This document shows, piece after piece, positions 50,472 through 61,421 of a DNA stretch of 64,000 nucleotides. Position numbers and translations under genes: made by a program. The DNA comes from Brevibacterium sp. 239c. Lineage in GTDB: Bacteria; Actinomycetota; Actinomycetes; Actinomycetales; Brevibacteriaceae. The DNA is taken from positions 186,001 through 250,000 of the forward strand of contig NZ_FXZH01000004.1 of NCBI RefSeq assembly GCF_900169365.1. The letters are read 5' to 3'. The notes beneath the pieces are model-generated. The model did not search any database. It was not told where the DNA came from and saw only the letters and a program-made list of their open reading frames with translations. Every line of letters begins with the position of its first letter. Position 1 is the stretch's first letter.

Positions 50472-50968
50472 CTACCGAACGGGGAAGTCAGAGAACTGTG
50501 AACCGTCGTTTACTGAGGTTCCTCGATACTCCTGCTGTTGCCCGGACGGCACGAGGTCTTCGTAGTACCCGAGCTTGTTGCCCCAGGGGTCCGCGAAGTC
50601 AACGAAAGCCACTACACCCGGTAGATGAGACGGTTCGGAGTGCGAAGTTCCCGTAGCCTCCAGGAACCGGACGGCTCGAGACAGATCCATCACGCGAAAT
50701 CGAATCCTGTTGTTCAGAACTTCGAAATCGTCACGCGCACCCACCTGGAACCAACACTCCTGTCCGGCGATCGGAGCCCATTCAACAAATCATCGTGGGG
50801 CTCAAACTCCGGCTCGCGTCCGAATAATTGACTGTAATACTCTCTGGCAGTGCTCGTCTCTTCAGTTGGCACGTAAACCTGGAGGGTGACCCCTGCCGTC
50901 TTCGGAGCTTTGCTCCTTGCCTCATCCACCGTAGTTCCCAGACTCCCGCAACACCTCTGAGACGTCAA
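50472..50968 (-). pseudogene. VOC-superfamily gene broken by a one-base frameshift
   Basis: Two overlapping frames together make one VOC protein. The 5' part (50968 down) encodes VTLQVYVPTEETSTAREYYS, GREPEFEPHDDLLN; the 3' part (in the other frame) encodes WAPIAGQECWFQVGARDDFE, LSRAVRFLEATGTSH and FVDFADPWGNKLGYYE. The shift is at about 50781-50783, where one base seems missing. Without it the product would be about 150-165 residues, as usual for this family. It stands next to the intact VOC gene and in the same low-GC patch. Confidence 0.75.
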
Positions 50969-51133
50969 CCACTCGACGAGACTCAGATAAACAGCCCGGA
51001 TGCCACCCTCGGTGCCTCATATACTTTTGCCCGCGAAATGGTGGACCCTCAGAAGCTATGGGGAGCGAACGCCGCAGGGACGTAACGTCACACGTGTTCT
51101 GTGCCCTCGGAGGCCCGACGGCAGCGAAGAAGC

Positions 51134-52438
<1,305 letters not shown>

Positions 52439-52447
52439 ACTGGGAGC

Positions 52448-53398
52448 ATGTCGACAACCTTCATCCAGATGCTCCAGGCCGCTGAGCGCTCGGGCCAGCC
52501 CATCATCATCGACGGTGGCCTGGGCACGGCGCTCGAGTCGCGCGGCATCGATCTGGGCCACGAGCTGTGGTCGGCGGCCCTGCTCAGTGAAGCTCCGGAC
52601 ACCCTCGCCGAGGTGCACGCCGACTTCATCCGCGCCGGTGCCCGGATCGTCACGACCGCCAGCTACCAGGCGAGCCCGCTCGGCTTCGAAAGAGCATCGA
52701 TTACCGCCGAGGACGGCCGGCGTCTTATCGCCGCCAGCGTTGAAATCGCTGCAGAGGCGAGCGTTGGCGTGGAGTCTGCCGGCCCTGTCCTCGTGGCCGG
52801 TTCTGTCGGGCCCTATGGGGCTGCTCTCGGCGATGGTGCCGAGTACACCGGTGATTACAACCTCAGCGACGACGACTTCGCGGCCTTCCACCGTCCTCGC
52901 ATCGAGGCTCTGGTCAGTGCCGGTGCAGACCTGTTGGCGATTGAGACTCAACCCAGCCTGTCCGAGGTCAAGGTTCTCGCCGGTCTGGCCGATGAGTTCG
53001 GTGTTCCCGCGTGGCTCAGCGTCACTCTCTCGGATGGTCGGCACCTTGCCGACGGCTCGCACCTGGCCGAGGTCGCGAAGGTGACGTCCGCCTCGGCGAT
53101 GGTCCACGCGATCGGCGTCAACTGTGTGCGCCCCTCGCTCGTGGCCTCGTCGTTGAGAGCGCTGCGTGAGCACACCGATCTGCCGTTGATCGCCTACCCC
53201 AATTCGGGTGAACGCTATGACGCGACTGCAATGCAGTGGTGGGCAGGTCCCGACTTCGAGACAGGCCCGGAGATGATCGCTGAGTGGACGAAGGCGGGTG
53301 CCGCGCTGATCGGCGGTTGCTGCCGAACGACGCCGGACGGTATCGCCGGACTGGCCACCTCCGCGAAGAAGCTCAGCCGAACATCTTCCCCGGATTGA
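52448..53398 (+). CDS. mmuM: homocysteine S-methyltransferase
   Basis: A 316-residue homocysteine S-methyltransferase: IIIDGGLGTALESRGIDLG at the N-terminus, AIGVNCVRPS for the first zinc Cys, and LIGGCCRTTPDGI for the second pair, all expected of MmuM. It makes methionine from homocysteine using S-methylmethionine or SAM in the cytoplasm. It is divergent from tgt with 21 bases between start codons. Its last 26 bases overlap the end of the convergent GlcD-like gene. Confidence 0.9.
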   Translation: MSTTFIQMLQAAERSGQPIIIDGGLGTALESRGIDLGHELWSAALLSEAPDTLAEVHADFIRAGARIVTTASYQASPLGFERASITAEDGRRLIAASVEIAAEASVGVESAGPVLVAGSVGPYGAALGDGAEYTGDYNLSDDDFAAFHRPRIEALVSAGADLLAIETQPSLSEVKVLAGLADEFGVPAWLSVTLSDGRHLADGSHLAEVAKVTSASAMVHAIGVNCVRPSLVASSLRALREHTDLPLIAYPNSGERYDATAMQWWAGPDFETGPEMIAEWTKAGAALIGGCCRTTPDGIAGLATSAKKLSRTSSPD

Positions 53399-54791
53399 GG
53401 ATCCCCAGCGGATCGAGGGCGTCCTTGATCTGTGTGTGCATGAGCTTGGCACCGTCGTCGAGTTCATGCCCGAGCCATTCGCGTTTGAGGTATCCGACGC
53501 CGTGTTCGCCCGTGATCGTGCCGCCCAGATCGAGTCCCAGCTGCATGATCGCGGCGAAGGCCTCCTGCGCCTGAGCCACCTGCCCCGCGTCACCGGCGTC
53601 GAAGACCACCGAAGGGTGCATGTTCCCGTCACCGGCGTGACCTGCCGTGGCAACCTCGACGTCGAAGCGGGAATCGATGGCGGCCAGACGTTCGAAGAAC
53701 TCCCCAAGTGCAGAGCGCGGGACGCACACATCATCGACGAGCTCTCCCCCACCGCGAGTGTGCGCGTACTTCTCCATCGCCGGGGCCACGGCACGACGGG
53801 CCGCGACGAGCATCTCGGAGTCGGACGGATCATCGGAGACGAAGACCTCAGTGCCGCCGTTGGACTCTGCGACCCGGCGGAAGGCTTCGAGTTCCTCCAT
53901 CGCACCGGCGCCCCGTGCATCCGACTGCACGAGCAGGAGCGCACCGACATCCTCGGGCAGACCGAAGTCGCCGTAGTCATTGATCATCGCCACGCTGGCC
54001 CCATCGATGAACTCAAGCATCGACGGGTTCGCGCCCGATCCCATGTATTCGGTGACCGTGCGCCCGGCCGAGGCGGTGTCGGGGAAGATTCCGACGGCAG
54101 TGATCGGCGGGGTCAGTGCCGGTTTGAGGGCCAGGGTCACCTCGACGATGGTGCCCAAGGTCCCCTCGGAACCGACAAGCAGAGCCGCCAGGTCGAGTCC
54201 CGCGACGCCCTTGGCGGTGGCTCGACCCAGCTTCGTCACAGTCCCATCGGCGAGCACCACGTTCATGGCACGCACATAGTCCTTGGTCACGCCGTACTTC
54301 ACGCAGCACATTCCGCCGGCGTTGGTGGCGACGTTGCCGCCGATCGTCGAGATCGCCACCGACCCAGGATCGGGAGGATAGGCCAGCCCGTGTTCGGCCA
54401 ACGCCGCCTTCAGATCCTGATTGATGACCCCGGGCTGGACCCGGCACGTCTGGTTGACCGGGTCGATGGCCACGATCTCATCCAGCCCTGCCACGTTGAG
54501 CAGCAGGCAGCCGTCGACCGCATTGGCCGCACCAGAGAGTCCGGTCCGTGCACCTTGGGTGACGACGGGAATGCGATGCTTCGTGGCGAAGACCATCACA
54601 GCCACCACATCATCGACGCTTTGGGCTCTGACCAGGGCCACAGCCTGACCGGCGGGACAGAACAGGGCCTTGTCGAAGGCATAGCTGTCGATGACGTCGC
54701 GGTCGGTGACGAGGACACCGGGGCTCAGCTGAGCCTCCAGATCATGGATCGGAGGCTGTGCCGAAGTCTGCATCGAGTCGCTCACGCTCAT
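53373..54791 (-). CDS. FAD-linked oxidase, GlcD/D-lactate dehydrogenase type
   Basis: A 472-residue FAD-dependent 2-hydroxyacid dehydrogenase: PVVTQGARTGLSGAANAV is the FAD-binding loop, STIGGNVATNAGGMCCVKYG and LLVGSEGTLGTIVEVTL are GlcD signatures, and GHAGDGNMHP in the C-terminal domain contains the metal/His site. Oxidises glycolate or D-lactate to glyoxylate or pyruvate and passes electrons to the quinone pool or FAD. No glcE/glcF are adjacent. It overlaps the upstream hisC-like gene's stop by four bases, so the two are cotranscribed. Confidence 0.88.
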   Translation of the reverse strand: MSVSDSMQTSAQPPIHDLEAQLSPGVLVTDRDVIDSYAFDKALFCPAGQAVALVRAQSVDDVVAVMVFATKHRIPVVTQGARTGLSGAANAVDGCLLLNVAGLDEIVAIDPVNQTCRVQPGVINQDLKAALAEHGLAYPPDPGSVAISTIGGNVATNAGGMCCVKYGVTKDYVRAMNVVLADGTVTKLGRATAKGVAGLDLAALLVGSEGTLGTIVEVTLALKPALTPPITAVGIFPDTASAGRTVTEYMGSGANPSMLEFIDGASVAMINDYGDFGLPEDVGALLLVQSDARGAGAMEELEAFRRVAESNGGTEVFVSDDPSDSEMLVAARRAVAPAMEKYAHTRGGGELVDDVCVPRSALGEFFERLAAIDSRFDVEVATAGHAGDGNMHPSVVFDAGDAGQVAQAQEAFAAIMQLGLDLGGTITGEHGVGYLKREWLGHELDDGAKLMHTQIKDALDPLGILNPGKMFG

Positions 54792-55873
54792 GCGGTCCTG
54801 GAGGCTGCGAAGGTCTTCGCCACCTCGCGCACACGGTCAAGTGCTTCGTCGGGGCCGATGCTGATCCGCACGCCACCGCTGAGCTTGCGGACGGCCACGG
54901 CCTGCTCTGCGCATGCCTCTTCGAAGGCCTGTGCGTCGTCAGTCCCGAGGGCGACCCACACATAGTTGCCCTGCGAATCCGAAACCGTCAGGCCGGCATC
55001 GCGCAGGTCCTGTGCGAACTGGTCACGGGTGGCCGCGACCTCCTTGGCCCGGACGAGGACCTCATCGGTGCGCGAGAGAGATTCCACGGCTGCGACCTGA
55101 GCCGCCGAGGTGACGCTGAACGGTGCGATCACCTGGCGCAGTGCGGTCGCGATCGTGGGATCGGCGACACCGAAGCCCACACGCAGACCGGCCAGGCCAT
55201 GGGCCTTGGAGAAGGTGCGTGCCAACACCAGGTTCGGGAACTTCTGGTAAGCCGCCATCCCATCGACCACCTCGGCGTCGGTGGCGAATTCGAAATAGGC
55301 CTCATCGAGGACGACGATGACCTCGGGCGGGACCTCAGCCATGAAGCCCTCGAGCTCGGCTGTCGAGATGGACAGACCCGTCGGGTTGTTGGGCGAGCAG
55401 AGCAGGATGAGTCGGGTCGTGTCATCGATGGCCGCGACCAGACCCTGGAAGTCGTGCCGGCCGTCTTCGAGCAGGGGCACGGGGCGCTTCTCGGCACCGC
55501 GCGCCGAGGCGAGGATCGGGTACATCTCGAACGAGGGCCAGGGGTAGACCACCGAGGTTCCGGCCTCGAGCGTGATGTTCGTCAGCGCCGACAGGATCTC
55601 AGAAGCGCCTGCTCCGGGAACGATCTCGGCCTCAGCGACATCGAGGTGGGCCGCGATGTCTGCGACCAGCTTCGTCGACTTCGGGTCGGGGTAGTTAGCA
55701 GGCACCTGCCCGGCATCTGCGATCGCGTCGGTGACACCCGGCAGCGGTGCCAGATGATTCTCGTTCGACGACAGCTTGTACGGTTTCAATCCTGGCGTGG
55801 TGGTCGGGGGTTTGCCCGGCACATAGGGCGGGAATTCGGCCAGGGCATCACGAAGAAGGAAGCTATTCGACAT
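54788..55873 (-). CDS. hisC: histidinol-phosphate aminotransferase-like class I/II aminotransferase
   Basis: A 361-residue PLP-dependent aminotransferase: KLSSNENHLAPLPGV, LLCSPNNPTGLSISTAELE, VVLDEAYFEFA and the PLP Lys in RTFSKAHGLAGLRVGFG. The N-terminus is typical of HisC/Pat (aromatic aminotransferase of actinobacteria). It converts histidinol phosphate or, equally possible, aromatic 2-oxo acids. Its place next to a GlcD-like gene, outside a his operon, favours the aromatic or general role. The start MSNSFLLRD at 55873 is chosen by homology; the frame extends upstream for 39 non-conserved residues. Confidence 0.85.
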   Translation of the reverse strand: MSNSFLLRDALAEFPPYVPGKPPTTTPGLKPYKLSSNENHLAPLPGVTDAIADAGQVPANYPDPKSTKLVADIAAHLDVAEAEIVPGAGASEILSALTNITLEAGTSVVYPWPSFEMYPILASARGAEKRPVPLLEDGRHDFQGLVAAIDDTTRLILLCSPNNPTGLSISTAELEGFMAEVPPEVIVVLDEAYFEFATDAEVVDGMAAYQKFPNLVLARTFSKAHGLAGLRVGFGVADPTIATALRQVIAPFSVTSAAQVAAVESLSRTDEVLVRAKEVAATRDQFAQDLRDAGLTVSDSQGNYVWVALGTDDAQAFEEACAEQAVAVRKLSGGVRISIGPDEALDRVREVAKTFAASRTA

Positions 55874-56089
55874 GTGCCCATATTTGCACATCCTGTGGCA
55901 GGCGACACAAGGCGTCCAGGAGCTAAACGTCCGAATGGTCGGAAAATGTGTGTGACTGCGGACGATCAGGGTCTGTGAGGTTGCTCGCACGAGACTCCTG
56001 TGCCCGGGGGCGGGTTACTGGTTCGCCTGAGGCGGAGAGTAGTCTGTGAGTCGAATACATGTAGTCAGTGACGAGGAATGAGAGTCGAA

Positions 56090-57565
56090 ATGCCCTCAAC
56101 GCAGGAAAAGGTTGACGTTGTCTTGATCGGCGGCGGCATCATGAGCTCCACTCTTGGTGCCATGCTGACCGAGCTTCAGCCCGAATGGGATATCCGGGTC
56201 TACGAGAAGCTCGACTATGTCGCCGAGGAGAGCTCCGATCCGTGGAACAACGCCGGCACCGGCCACGCCGCCCTGTGCGAGCTCAACTACACTCCTGAGG
56301 ATGAGAACGGCCACATCGATCTCGCGAAGGCCTCGCAGATCAACGAGCAGTTCCATCATTCCCGCCAGTACTGGTCGCACCTCGTCGACAACGGCGTCCT
56401 GGCGGAGCCGAAGTCCTTCATCAACCAGGTCCCTCACATCAGCTACGGCCGTGGTCAGAAGGGACGCGACTACATCAAGAACCGCTACGAGCAGATGGTC
56501 CGCAACCCGCTGTTCTCCGAGATGGAGTACACGGACGACCCGAACACTCAGGCCGAGTGGCTGCCGCTGATGTTCGAAGGCCGCGGACCCGGTCAGGTCA
56601 ACGGCATCTCCCGCACGAAGGTCGGCTCAGACGTCGATTTCGGATCCCTGTCCCATCAGCTGCTCAACTACGTCGGCGACAAGGGTGCCACCATCCGCAC
56701 CAGTCACCAGGTCACCGACCTCGAGCGTTCCTCCGACGGCTGGGTCGTCACTGTCAAGGACCTGCTCTCCCACGAAACTCACAAGGTCAACGCGAAGTTC
56801 GTCTTCGTCGGTGCCGGCGGCGGTGCTCTGCCGCTGCTGCAGAAGTCGGGCATCCCCGAAGGCCGCGGATACGGCGGATTCCCCGTCTCCGGCATCTTCC
56901 TGCGGACCTCGAATCCCGATCTCGTCGCCCGTCACCAGGCCAAGGTCTACGGCCAGGCTTCCTTCGGTGCTCCGGCCATGTCGGTGCCTCACCTCGACAC
57001 CCGTGTTGTCGACGGCAAGGACTACCTGCTGTTCGGACCCTACGCCGGCTTCTCGCCGAAGTTCCTCAAGGGCGGCCGCTTCACCGACCTGCCCCTCTCG
57101 GTGCGTGGAAACAACCTGCCCACGATGCTCAATGTGGCCAAGGACAACACCGACCTCGTCACCTACCTCGTCTCCGAGCTGGCCGCATCGAAGAAGGCCC
57201 GTTTCGAGTCGATGCACGAGTTCATTCCGAACATCGACCCCTCCGACTGGGAGTTCATCCAGGCCGGTCAGCGCGTGCAGGTGATGAAGAAGGATTCGAA
57301 GAATGGCGGCGTCCTCAGTTTCGGCACCGAGCTCATCTCCTCGGCAGACGGTTCGATCGCCGCTCTCCTCGGTGCCTCCCCCGGTGCGTCGACGGCAGTG
57401 TCGATCATGCTCAACCTGCTCAAGACCTGCTTCCCTCGCCAGTACAACGGCTGGGAGCCTGCGATCAAGGACATGGTGCCTTCGCTGGGCCGCAGCCTCG
57501 CCGATGACGAGACCCTGCTCAAGGAACTCTCCGAGTACACGGCTCGCACCCTGGAGCTGATCTGA
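56090..57565 (+). CDS. mqo: malate:quinone oxidoreductase
   Basis: A protein of about 491 residues: VDVVLIGGGIMSSTLGAML (FAD-binding), STEPSWDIR-like EWDIRVYEKLDYVAEESS, SDPWNNAGTGHAALCELNYT, GPYAGFSPKFLKG and GASPGASTAVSIMLNLL, all characteristic of Mqo. A peripheral membrane flavoprotein that oxidises malate to oxaloacetate and reduces quinone, in the citric acid cycle. The ATG at 56090 keeps the conserved N-terminus; an in-frame ATG at 56078 sits right on the GAGGA site and is less likely. A strong terminator follows at 57612. Confidence 0.93.
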   Translation: MPSTQEKVDVVLIGGGIMSSTLGAMLTELQPEWDIRVYEKLDYVAEESSDPWNNAGTGHAALCELNYTPEDENGHIDLAKASQINEQFHHSRQYWSHLVDNGVLAEPKSFINQVPHISYGRGQKGRDYIKNRYEQMVRNPLFSEMEYTDDPNTQAEWLPLMFEGRGPGQVNGISRTKVGSDVDFGSLSHQLLNYVGDKGATIRTSHQVTDLERSSDGWVVTVKDLLSHETHKVNAKFVFVGAGGGALPLLQKSGIPEGRGYGGFPVSGIFLRTSNPDLVARHQAKVYGQASFGAPAMSVPHLDTRVVDGKDYLLFGPYAGFSPKFLKGGRFTDLPLSVRGNNLPTMLNVAKDNTDLVTYLVSELAASKKARFESMHEFIPNIDPSDWEFIQAGQRVQVMKKDSKNGGVLSFGTELISSADGSIAALLGASPGASTAVSIMLNLLKTCFPRQYNGWEPAIKDMVPSLGRSLADDETLLKELSEYTARTLELI

Positions 57566-57611
57566 AGCTGAGGCGACAACTGGCGGCACTTGACCGCTGA
57601 CAGCTGAACAC

Positions 57612-57650
57612 AAGAAGAACGGTGGACCACCTCGGTCCACCGTTCTTCTT
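57612..57650. terminator. strong 17-bp hairpin, bidirectional
   Basis: AAGAAGAACGGTGGACC (57612-57628) pairs perfectly with 57634-57650, loop ACCTC. It lies between the convergent mqo and allE genes; pyrimidine-rich CTTCTTCTG follows on the plus strand. Confidence 0.9.
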
Positions 57651-57705
57651 CTGTCTGCAGCTGTCTGCAGGCAGGAGCCTCAGGGGCGAGCGCCGGCTCA
57701 GCGCC

Positions 57706-58530
57706 TCAGAGCTCTACTTGGCGGTTGACGTCCTTGTAGAGAAGGTAGCGGAACCGGCCCGGCCCACCGGCGTAGCAGGCCTGTGGGCAGAAGGCGCGCA
57801 TCGAGATGAAGTCACCCTCCTGCACCTCGACCCAGTCGCCGTTGAGCCGATAGACGGCCTTGCCCTCGAGAACGTAGAGGCCGTGCTCCATCTCGTGAGT
57901 CTCGGCGAAGGGAATCACCGCACCGGGTTCGAAGGTCACGATGTTGACGTGCATGTCATAGGCCAGATTCTCGGGATCCAGGGGACGCGTCGTCCGCCAC
58001 CGGTTGTCGGTGCCCGGCATCGAAGCGGGTTCGACGTCTGATTCCTGGCCGAACTTGGCCTCCGGGGTCAGCCCAGCTACGGGCTGGTAGCGCTTGCGCA
58101 CCCAATGGAAACGGGCCGCCTCGGTGCCGGTGGACTTCACGCTCCACGTCGAACCGGCGGGCAGGAATCCATAGCCCCCAGGGGTCAGGGTGTGAGCCTG
58201 GCCCTCGTGGGTGATCTCGAGCTGACCGCCCATGAGGAAGATGAACCCTTCGACCTCGACCTGCGGTTCGGGCTTCTCAGAGCCACCACCTGGGGCGACT
58301 TCGAGGATGGTCTGTGAGAACGTAACCGCTCCCCCGGCCACCGGCTTACTCAGCACCCAGGACCGGGCCCCCGTCCATTCGGGCAGATTCGAGGTCACGA
58401 TGTCACGCATGACTCCGCGCGGAATCACCGTGTAGGCCTCGGTGACGATGGCACGGTCGGTAAGCAGATCTGTCTGCGGCGGGTGGCCGCCGGTGGGCGC
58501 CCAATAGGTGTAGGGGTCGGTCGTCGTCAT
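57706..58530 (-). CDS. allE: (S)-ureidoglycine aminohydrolase (bicupin)
   Basis: A 274-residue bicupin: N-terminal cupin with GFIFLMGGQLEITHEGQAHT and LTPGGYGFLPAGSTWSVKS, C-terminal cupin with FAETHEMEHGLYVLEGKAVY, whose His and Glu residues bind manganese. MTTTDPYTYWAPTGGHPPQT, VIPRGVMRDIVTSNLPEW are typical of AllE. Converts (S)-ureidoglycine from allantoate to (S)-ureidoglycolate and ammonia in purine degradation. AAGGAG upstream of the ATG. A four-gene minus-strand run (malic enzyme, DUF6986, AllE) suggests purine-derived carbon is channelled into malate. Confidence 0.9.
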   Translation of the reverse strand: MTTTDPYTYWAPTGGHPPQTDLLTDRAIVTEAYTVIPRGVMRDIVTSNLPEWTGARSWVLSKPVAGGAVTFSQTILEVAPGGGSEKPEPQVEVEGFIFLMGGQLEITHEGQAHTLTPGGYGFLPAGSTWSVKSTGTEAARFHWVRKRYQPVAGLTPEAKFGQESDVEPASMPGTDNRWRTTRPLDPENLAYDMHVNIVTFEPGAVIPFAETHEMEHGLYVLEGKAVYRLNGDWVEVQEGDFISMRAFCPQACYAGGPGRFRYLLYKDVNRQVEL

Positions 58531-58602
58531 GTGTACGTGTTCTCCTTCGATTCGGTGCTGGTCAGCGCAAGCTGATGCGTTATCGCCGAGGTGGTCGGCA
58601 GG

Positions 58603-59916
58603 TCACTCGGCCGCGCCGGTGGCGGCGATTTGGTTGAGGGTCGCGATCGACATCTTCGTGCGGTCCGTGACGAAGTCCTCGGTGTGGGCACCGCAGGAGA
58701 GTCCGCGGCCCAGATAGCGGGCCAGTGCCCGTGCCGTTGCCGGCTCGTCGAGGACGGACGAGTCCTCCTTGAACACATAGTTGCGCAGCCGGGTCGCCGC
58801 CTTCTCCGCTCCTTCGCGGTAGAAGCGGAAGGTGGCGAGGAAGCGCGTGGGCAGCTGGTGCGGGTGCATATCCCAGCCCTGGTAGATGCCGCGCTTGAGG
58901 TGCCTGCGGACCAGTCCGGCGTGCAGGCTCCAGGCGCGCTGAATCTCTTCGGGCTCACCGAGGGGCAGGATGTTCGTCGAACCATCGGAGAGGTGGACGC
59001 CGGTGCCGGCGACCGCGAGCATCATCTGGTTCTTCGCGAAATCGGCCACCGGGTGATCCATCGCCTGGTAGGCGGCGGCGACACCCATCGATGCCGAATA
59101 GTCGTAGGTGCCGTAGTGCAGGGAGGTGATGCGCCCTTCACCGGCGTCAAGCACCGGTGCCAGCGGAACCCTGCCATCGGCGCCGAGGATGAGCTGCGGC
59201 GTCTCGACCTGCACCTCGAAGGTGATCGAGCCCTCGGCAAGACCGTGTTGGGACTCCAGCGCACGGCAGGCCAGGACCATGGCGGACACTTGGTCGACGG
59301 TGCTCACCTTCGGCAGCGTGAGGACCAACTGCGTCGGCAGGGATCCGTGGGCGGCGATCACCTCGGCGAGGAACAGGTCCAGGGTGCGCAGTCCGCGCAC
59401 CCGGGTATCGGCCTCCATGCATTTGAAGCGGATGCCGAAGAACGCCGGTGCGCCCGCCTCTGACAGGCCTGCAACGGCGTTGTGTGCGGCCTGGCGGACG
59501 CACTCGTCCTCGGTCTCGTCGCCGCGGTCGCCGAACCCGTCTTCGAAGTCCAATCTCAGGTCTTCGATCGGTTCGGTGTCGAGCTTGTTCGTGACCGCCT
59601 GGGCGAGCATTTCCGCTTCCCGGGCGACCTGGTGCAGATTGGGCATCGTGTGGTTGTCGCGGGCGTGGGTCTCTTTGCGGGAGGCAATGATGACGCGTTC
59701 GGCCAGCTGGACCATTCCGCCGTTGGCCTCGACGCATTCGAGGGCCTGCTCACCCCACTCGCGGGGCAGGGGCGGGGTCGAAAGGTGACCTGGGACGTAG
59801 ACGGTGTGCACGGGTTGCCGGACATCACGCTCACCGGGATAGCGCGTACTCAGCAGCTCGTCCGTGTCCGCCAGGAGTGAGTCGATGTCGGCCAACGTTG
59901 AGTGATCCAATTTCAC
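58603..59916 (-). CDS. DUF6986-like HpcH/HpaI/CitE-superfamily protein
   Basis: A 437-residue TIM-barrel protein related to citrate-lyase/malyl-CoA lyase (CitE/HpcH). LRLDFEDGFGDRGDETE carries the Mg-binding acidic residues and FEVQVETPQLI the second; LDAGEGRITSLHYGTYDYSA is the substrate-side strand. Unlike CitE (about 290 residues) it has long extra segments, the DUF6986 type. These genes occur with allantoin-degradation genes, where they are thought to work with glyoxylate. I infer a glyoxylate-related C-C lyase or synthase. It lies 72 bases upstream of allE on the same strand. Confidence 0.7.
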   Translation of the reverse strand: MKLDHSTLADIDSLLADTDELLSTRYPGERDVRQPVHTVYVPGHLSTPPLPREWGEQALECVEANGGMVQLAERVIIASRKETHARDNHTMPNLHQVAREAEMLAQAVTNKLDTEPIEDLRLDFEDGFGDRGDETEDECVRQAAHNAVAGLSEAGAPAFFGIRFKCMEADTRVRGLRTLDLFLAEVIAAHGSLPTQLVLTLPKVSTVDQVSAMVLACRALESQHGLAEGSITFEVQVETPQLILGADGRVPLAPVLDAGEGRITSLHYGTYDYSASMGVAAAYQAMDHPVADFAKNQMMLAVAGTGVHLSDGSTNILPLGEPEEIQRAWSLHAGLVRRHLKRGIYQGWDMHPHQLPTRFLATFRFYREGAEKAATRLRNYVFKEDSSVLDEPATARALARYLGRGLSCGAHTEDFVTDRTKMSIATLNQIAATGAAE

Positions 59917-59981
59917 ATTCTCTTTCGTAGCATCATTGCGCGCGGGTGGTGGTCACCCAACATTATCTCTCATAGAACAGC

Positions 59982-60010
59982 GACCGGCCTCCTGTTTCAG
60001 GAGACCGGTC
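59982..60010 (-). terminator. hairpin terminator of the malic enzyme gene
   Basis: GACCGG-C-CTCCTG (59982-59994) pairs with CAGGAG-A-CCGGTC (59998-60010) with one mismatch and loop TTT, directly after the stop codon of the malic enzyme gene. Confidence 0.75.
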
Positions 60011-60015
60011 GAGGT

Positions 60016-61395
60016 TCAGGAGGAGACGGCTGCGACGGCCTCCGCCACCTTCTTCGCTACCTCGGGGTCGAAGACCGAAGGCACCACGTAGCCCGGGTGG
60101 AGTTCGTCCTCTGGGATACATGAGGCGATGGCGTCCGCTGCGGCGACCATGATGTTCTCGTCGATATCGGTAGCCTCGGCGTCGAGGAGGCCGCGGAAGA
60201 TGCCCGGGAAGGCCAGCACATTGTTGATCTGGTTCGGGTAGTCGCTGCGCCCGGTGGCCACAACGGCCGCGTATTTGAGCGCCTCCGCGGGGTCGACCTC
60301 GGGGTCGGGGTTGGCCATTGCGAAGACGAGCGCGTCCTTGTTCATGGCCTGGATGTCGCTGCCGTCGAGCACGTTCGGGGCGGAGACGCCGATGAACACG
60401 TCCGAGCCGGCGACGGCTTCCTTCAGTGTGCCCTCGAAGCCCTGGGGGTTCGTGTTGGCCTGCAGCCACACCTTGTGTTCGGTGTCGACGGTCGAATTCG
60501 GTCCGATCGCGCCGTTGCGACCGCAGGCGATGATGTTCTTCGCGCCCGCGACCTGAAGCAGCCGGATGATCGCATTGCCCGCAGCACCGACGCCGGAGAC
60601 GACGATGCGCTGATCCTCGAGCTTTCGGCCAACGACCTTGAGCGCATTCTTCAGCGCGGCGAGCGTGACGATGCCGGTACCGTGCTGGTCATCGTGGAAG
60701 ACCGGGATGTCGAGTTCTTCGCGGAGCCTGGCCTCGATCTCGAAGCACCTCGGCGCCGAGATGTCCTCCAGGTTTATTCCGCCGTAGGCCGGAGCGATGG
60801 CTTTGCAGATCGAGATGATCTCCTCGGTGTCCTTCGTGTCCAGTGCCACGGGCCAGGCGTCGACGCCTGCGAACTGCTTGAACAGCACTGCTTTGCCCTC
60901 CATCACGGGCATCGCGGCTTCGGGTCCGATGTCTCCCAGACCCAGGACCGCGGTGCCGTCGGTGACGACGGCGACGGTATTGCGCTTGATCGTGAGGCGC
61001 CGGGCATCGGCCTTGTTCTCCGCGATGGCCATGCACACACGGGCCACGCCCGGTGTGTAGGCACGTGAGAGATCATCACGGTTGCGCAGGGGCACCTTGG
61101 GTGCGGATTCGAGTTTGCCGCCGAGGTGGAGCAGGAAAGTCCGATCGGAGACCTTGTGGACCTCGACACCGTCGAGTGCATTGAGCGCATCTGACACCTC
61201 ATCGGCGTGTGCGACATCGCGAGTATCGGCACTGACATCGATCATCACCGTGTGCGGGGTAGATTCGACGACGTCGAGCGCGGTGATCGCGGCACCGGTC
61301 GCTGCGGCGGCGGCCACGAGGTCGGACGTCGATGTCCGACCGACCGCGGTCTCCACCCGAAGAGTGATTGAGTATCCGGGACTGGGAACAGCCAT
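60016..61395 (-). CDS. NAD(P)-dependent malic enzyme with N-terminal ACT domain
   Basis: A 459-residue malic enzyme. Residues 1-85 are an ACT-like regulatory domain ([25 protein letters not shown]); the catalytic core follows with [15 protein letters not shown], the Lys of LTIKRN, the metal site [21 protein letters not shown] and the NAD-binding [16 protein letters not shown]. Converts malate to pyruvate and CO2. The ACT domain implies allosteric control by an amino acid or similar effector. The gene is read divergently from an IclR regulator, with operator-like repeats between. Confidence 0.92.
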   Translation of the reverse strand: MAVPSPGYSITLRVETAVGRTSTSDLVAAAAATGAAITALDVVESTPHTVMIDVSADTRDVAHADEVSDALNALDGVEVHKVSDRTFLLHLGGKLESAPKVPLRNRDDLSRAYTPGVARVCMAIAENKADARRLTIKRNTVAVVTDGTAVLGLGDIGPEAAMPVMEGKAVLFKQFAGVDAWPVALDTKDTEEIISICKAIAPAYGGINLEDISAPRCFEIEARLREELDIPVFHDDQHGTGIVTLAALKNALKVVGRKLEDQRIVVSGVGAAGNAIIRLLQVAGAKNIIACGRNGAIGPNSTVDTEHKVWLQANTNPQGFEGTLKEAVAGSDVFIGVSAPNVLDGSDIQAMNKDALVFAMANPDPEVDPAEALKYAAVVATGRSDYPNQINNVLAFPGIFRGLLDAEATDIDENIMVAAADAIASCIPEDELHPGYVVPSVFDPEVAKKVAEAVAAVSS

Positions 61396-61421
61396 GGGAG
61401 TTATCCTCTCTGATAAGTCTT

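Noticed and set aside
53436-54965. 509-codon plus-strand frame over the GlcD-like gene
   Set aside because: Complement of a well-supported coding strand; no motif seen.
54758-55978. 406-codon plus-strand frame over hisC
   Set aside because: Antisense to the aminotransferase with PLP-site motifs.
56627-57640. 337-codon minus-strand frame over mqo
   Set aside because: Antisense to mqo and includes the terminator hairpin at 57612.
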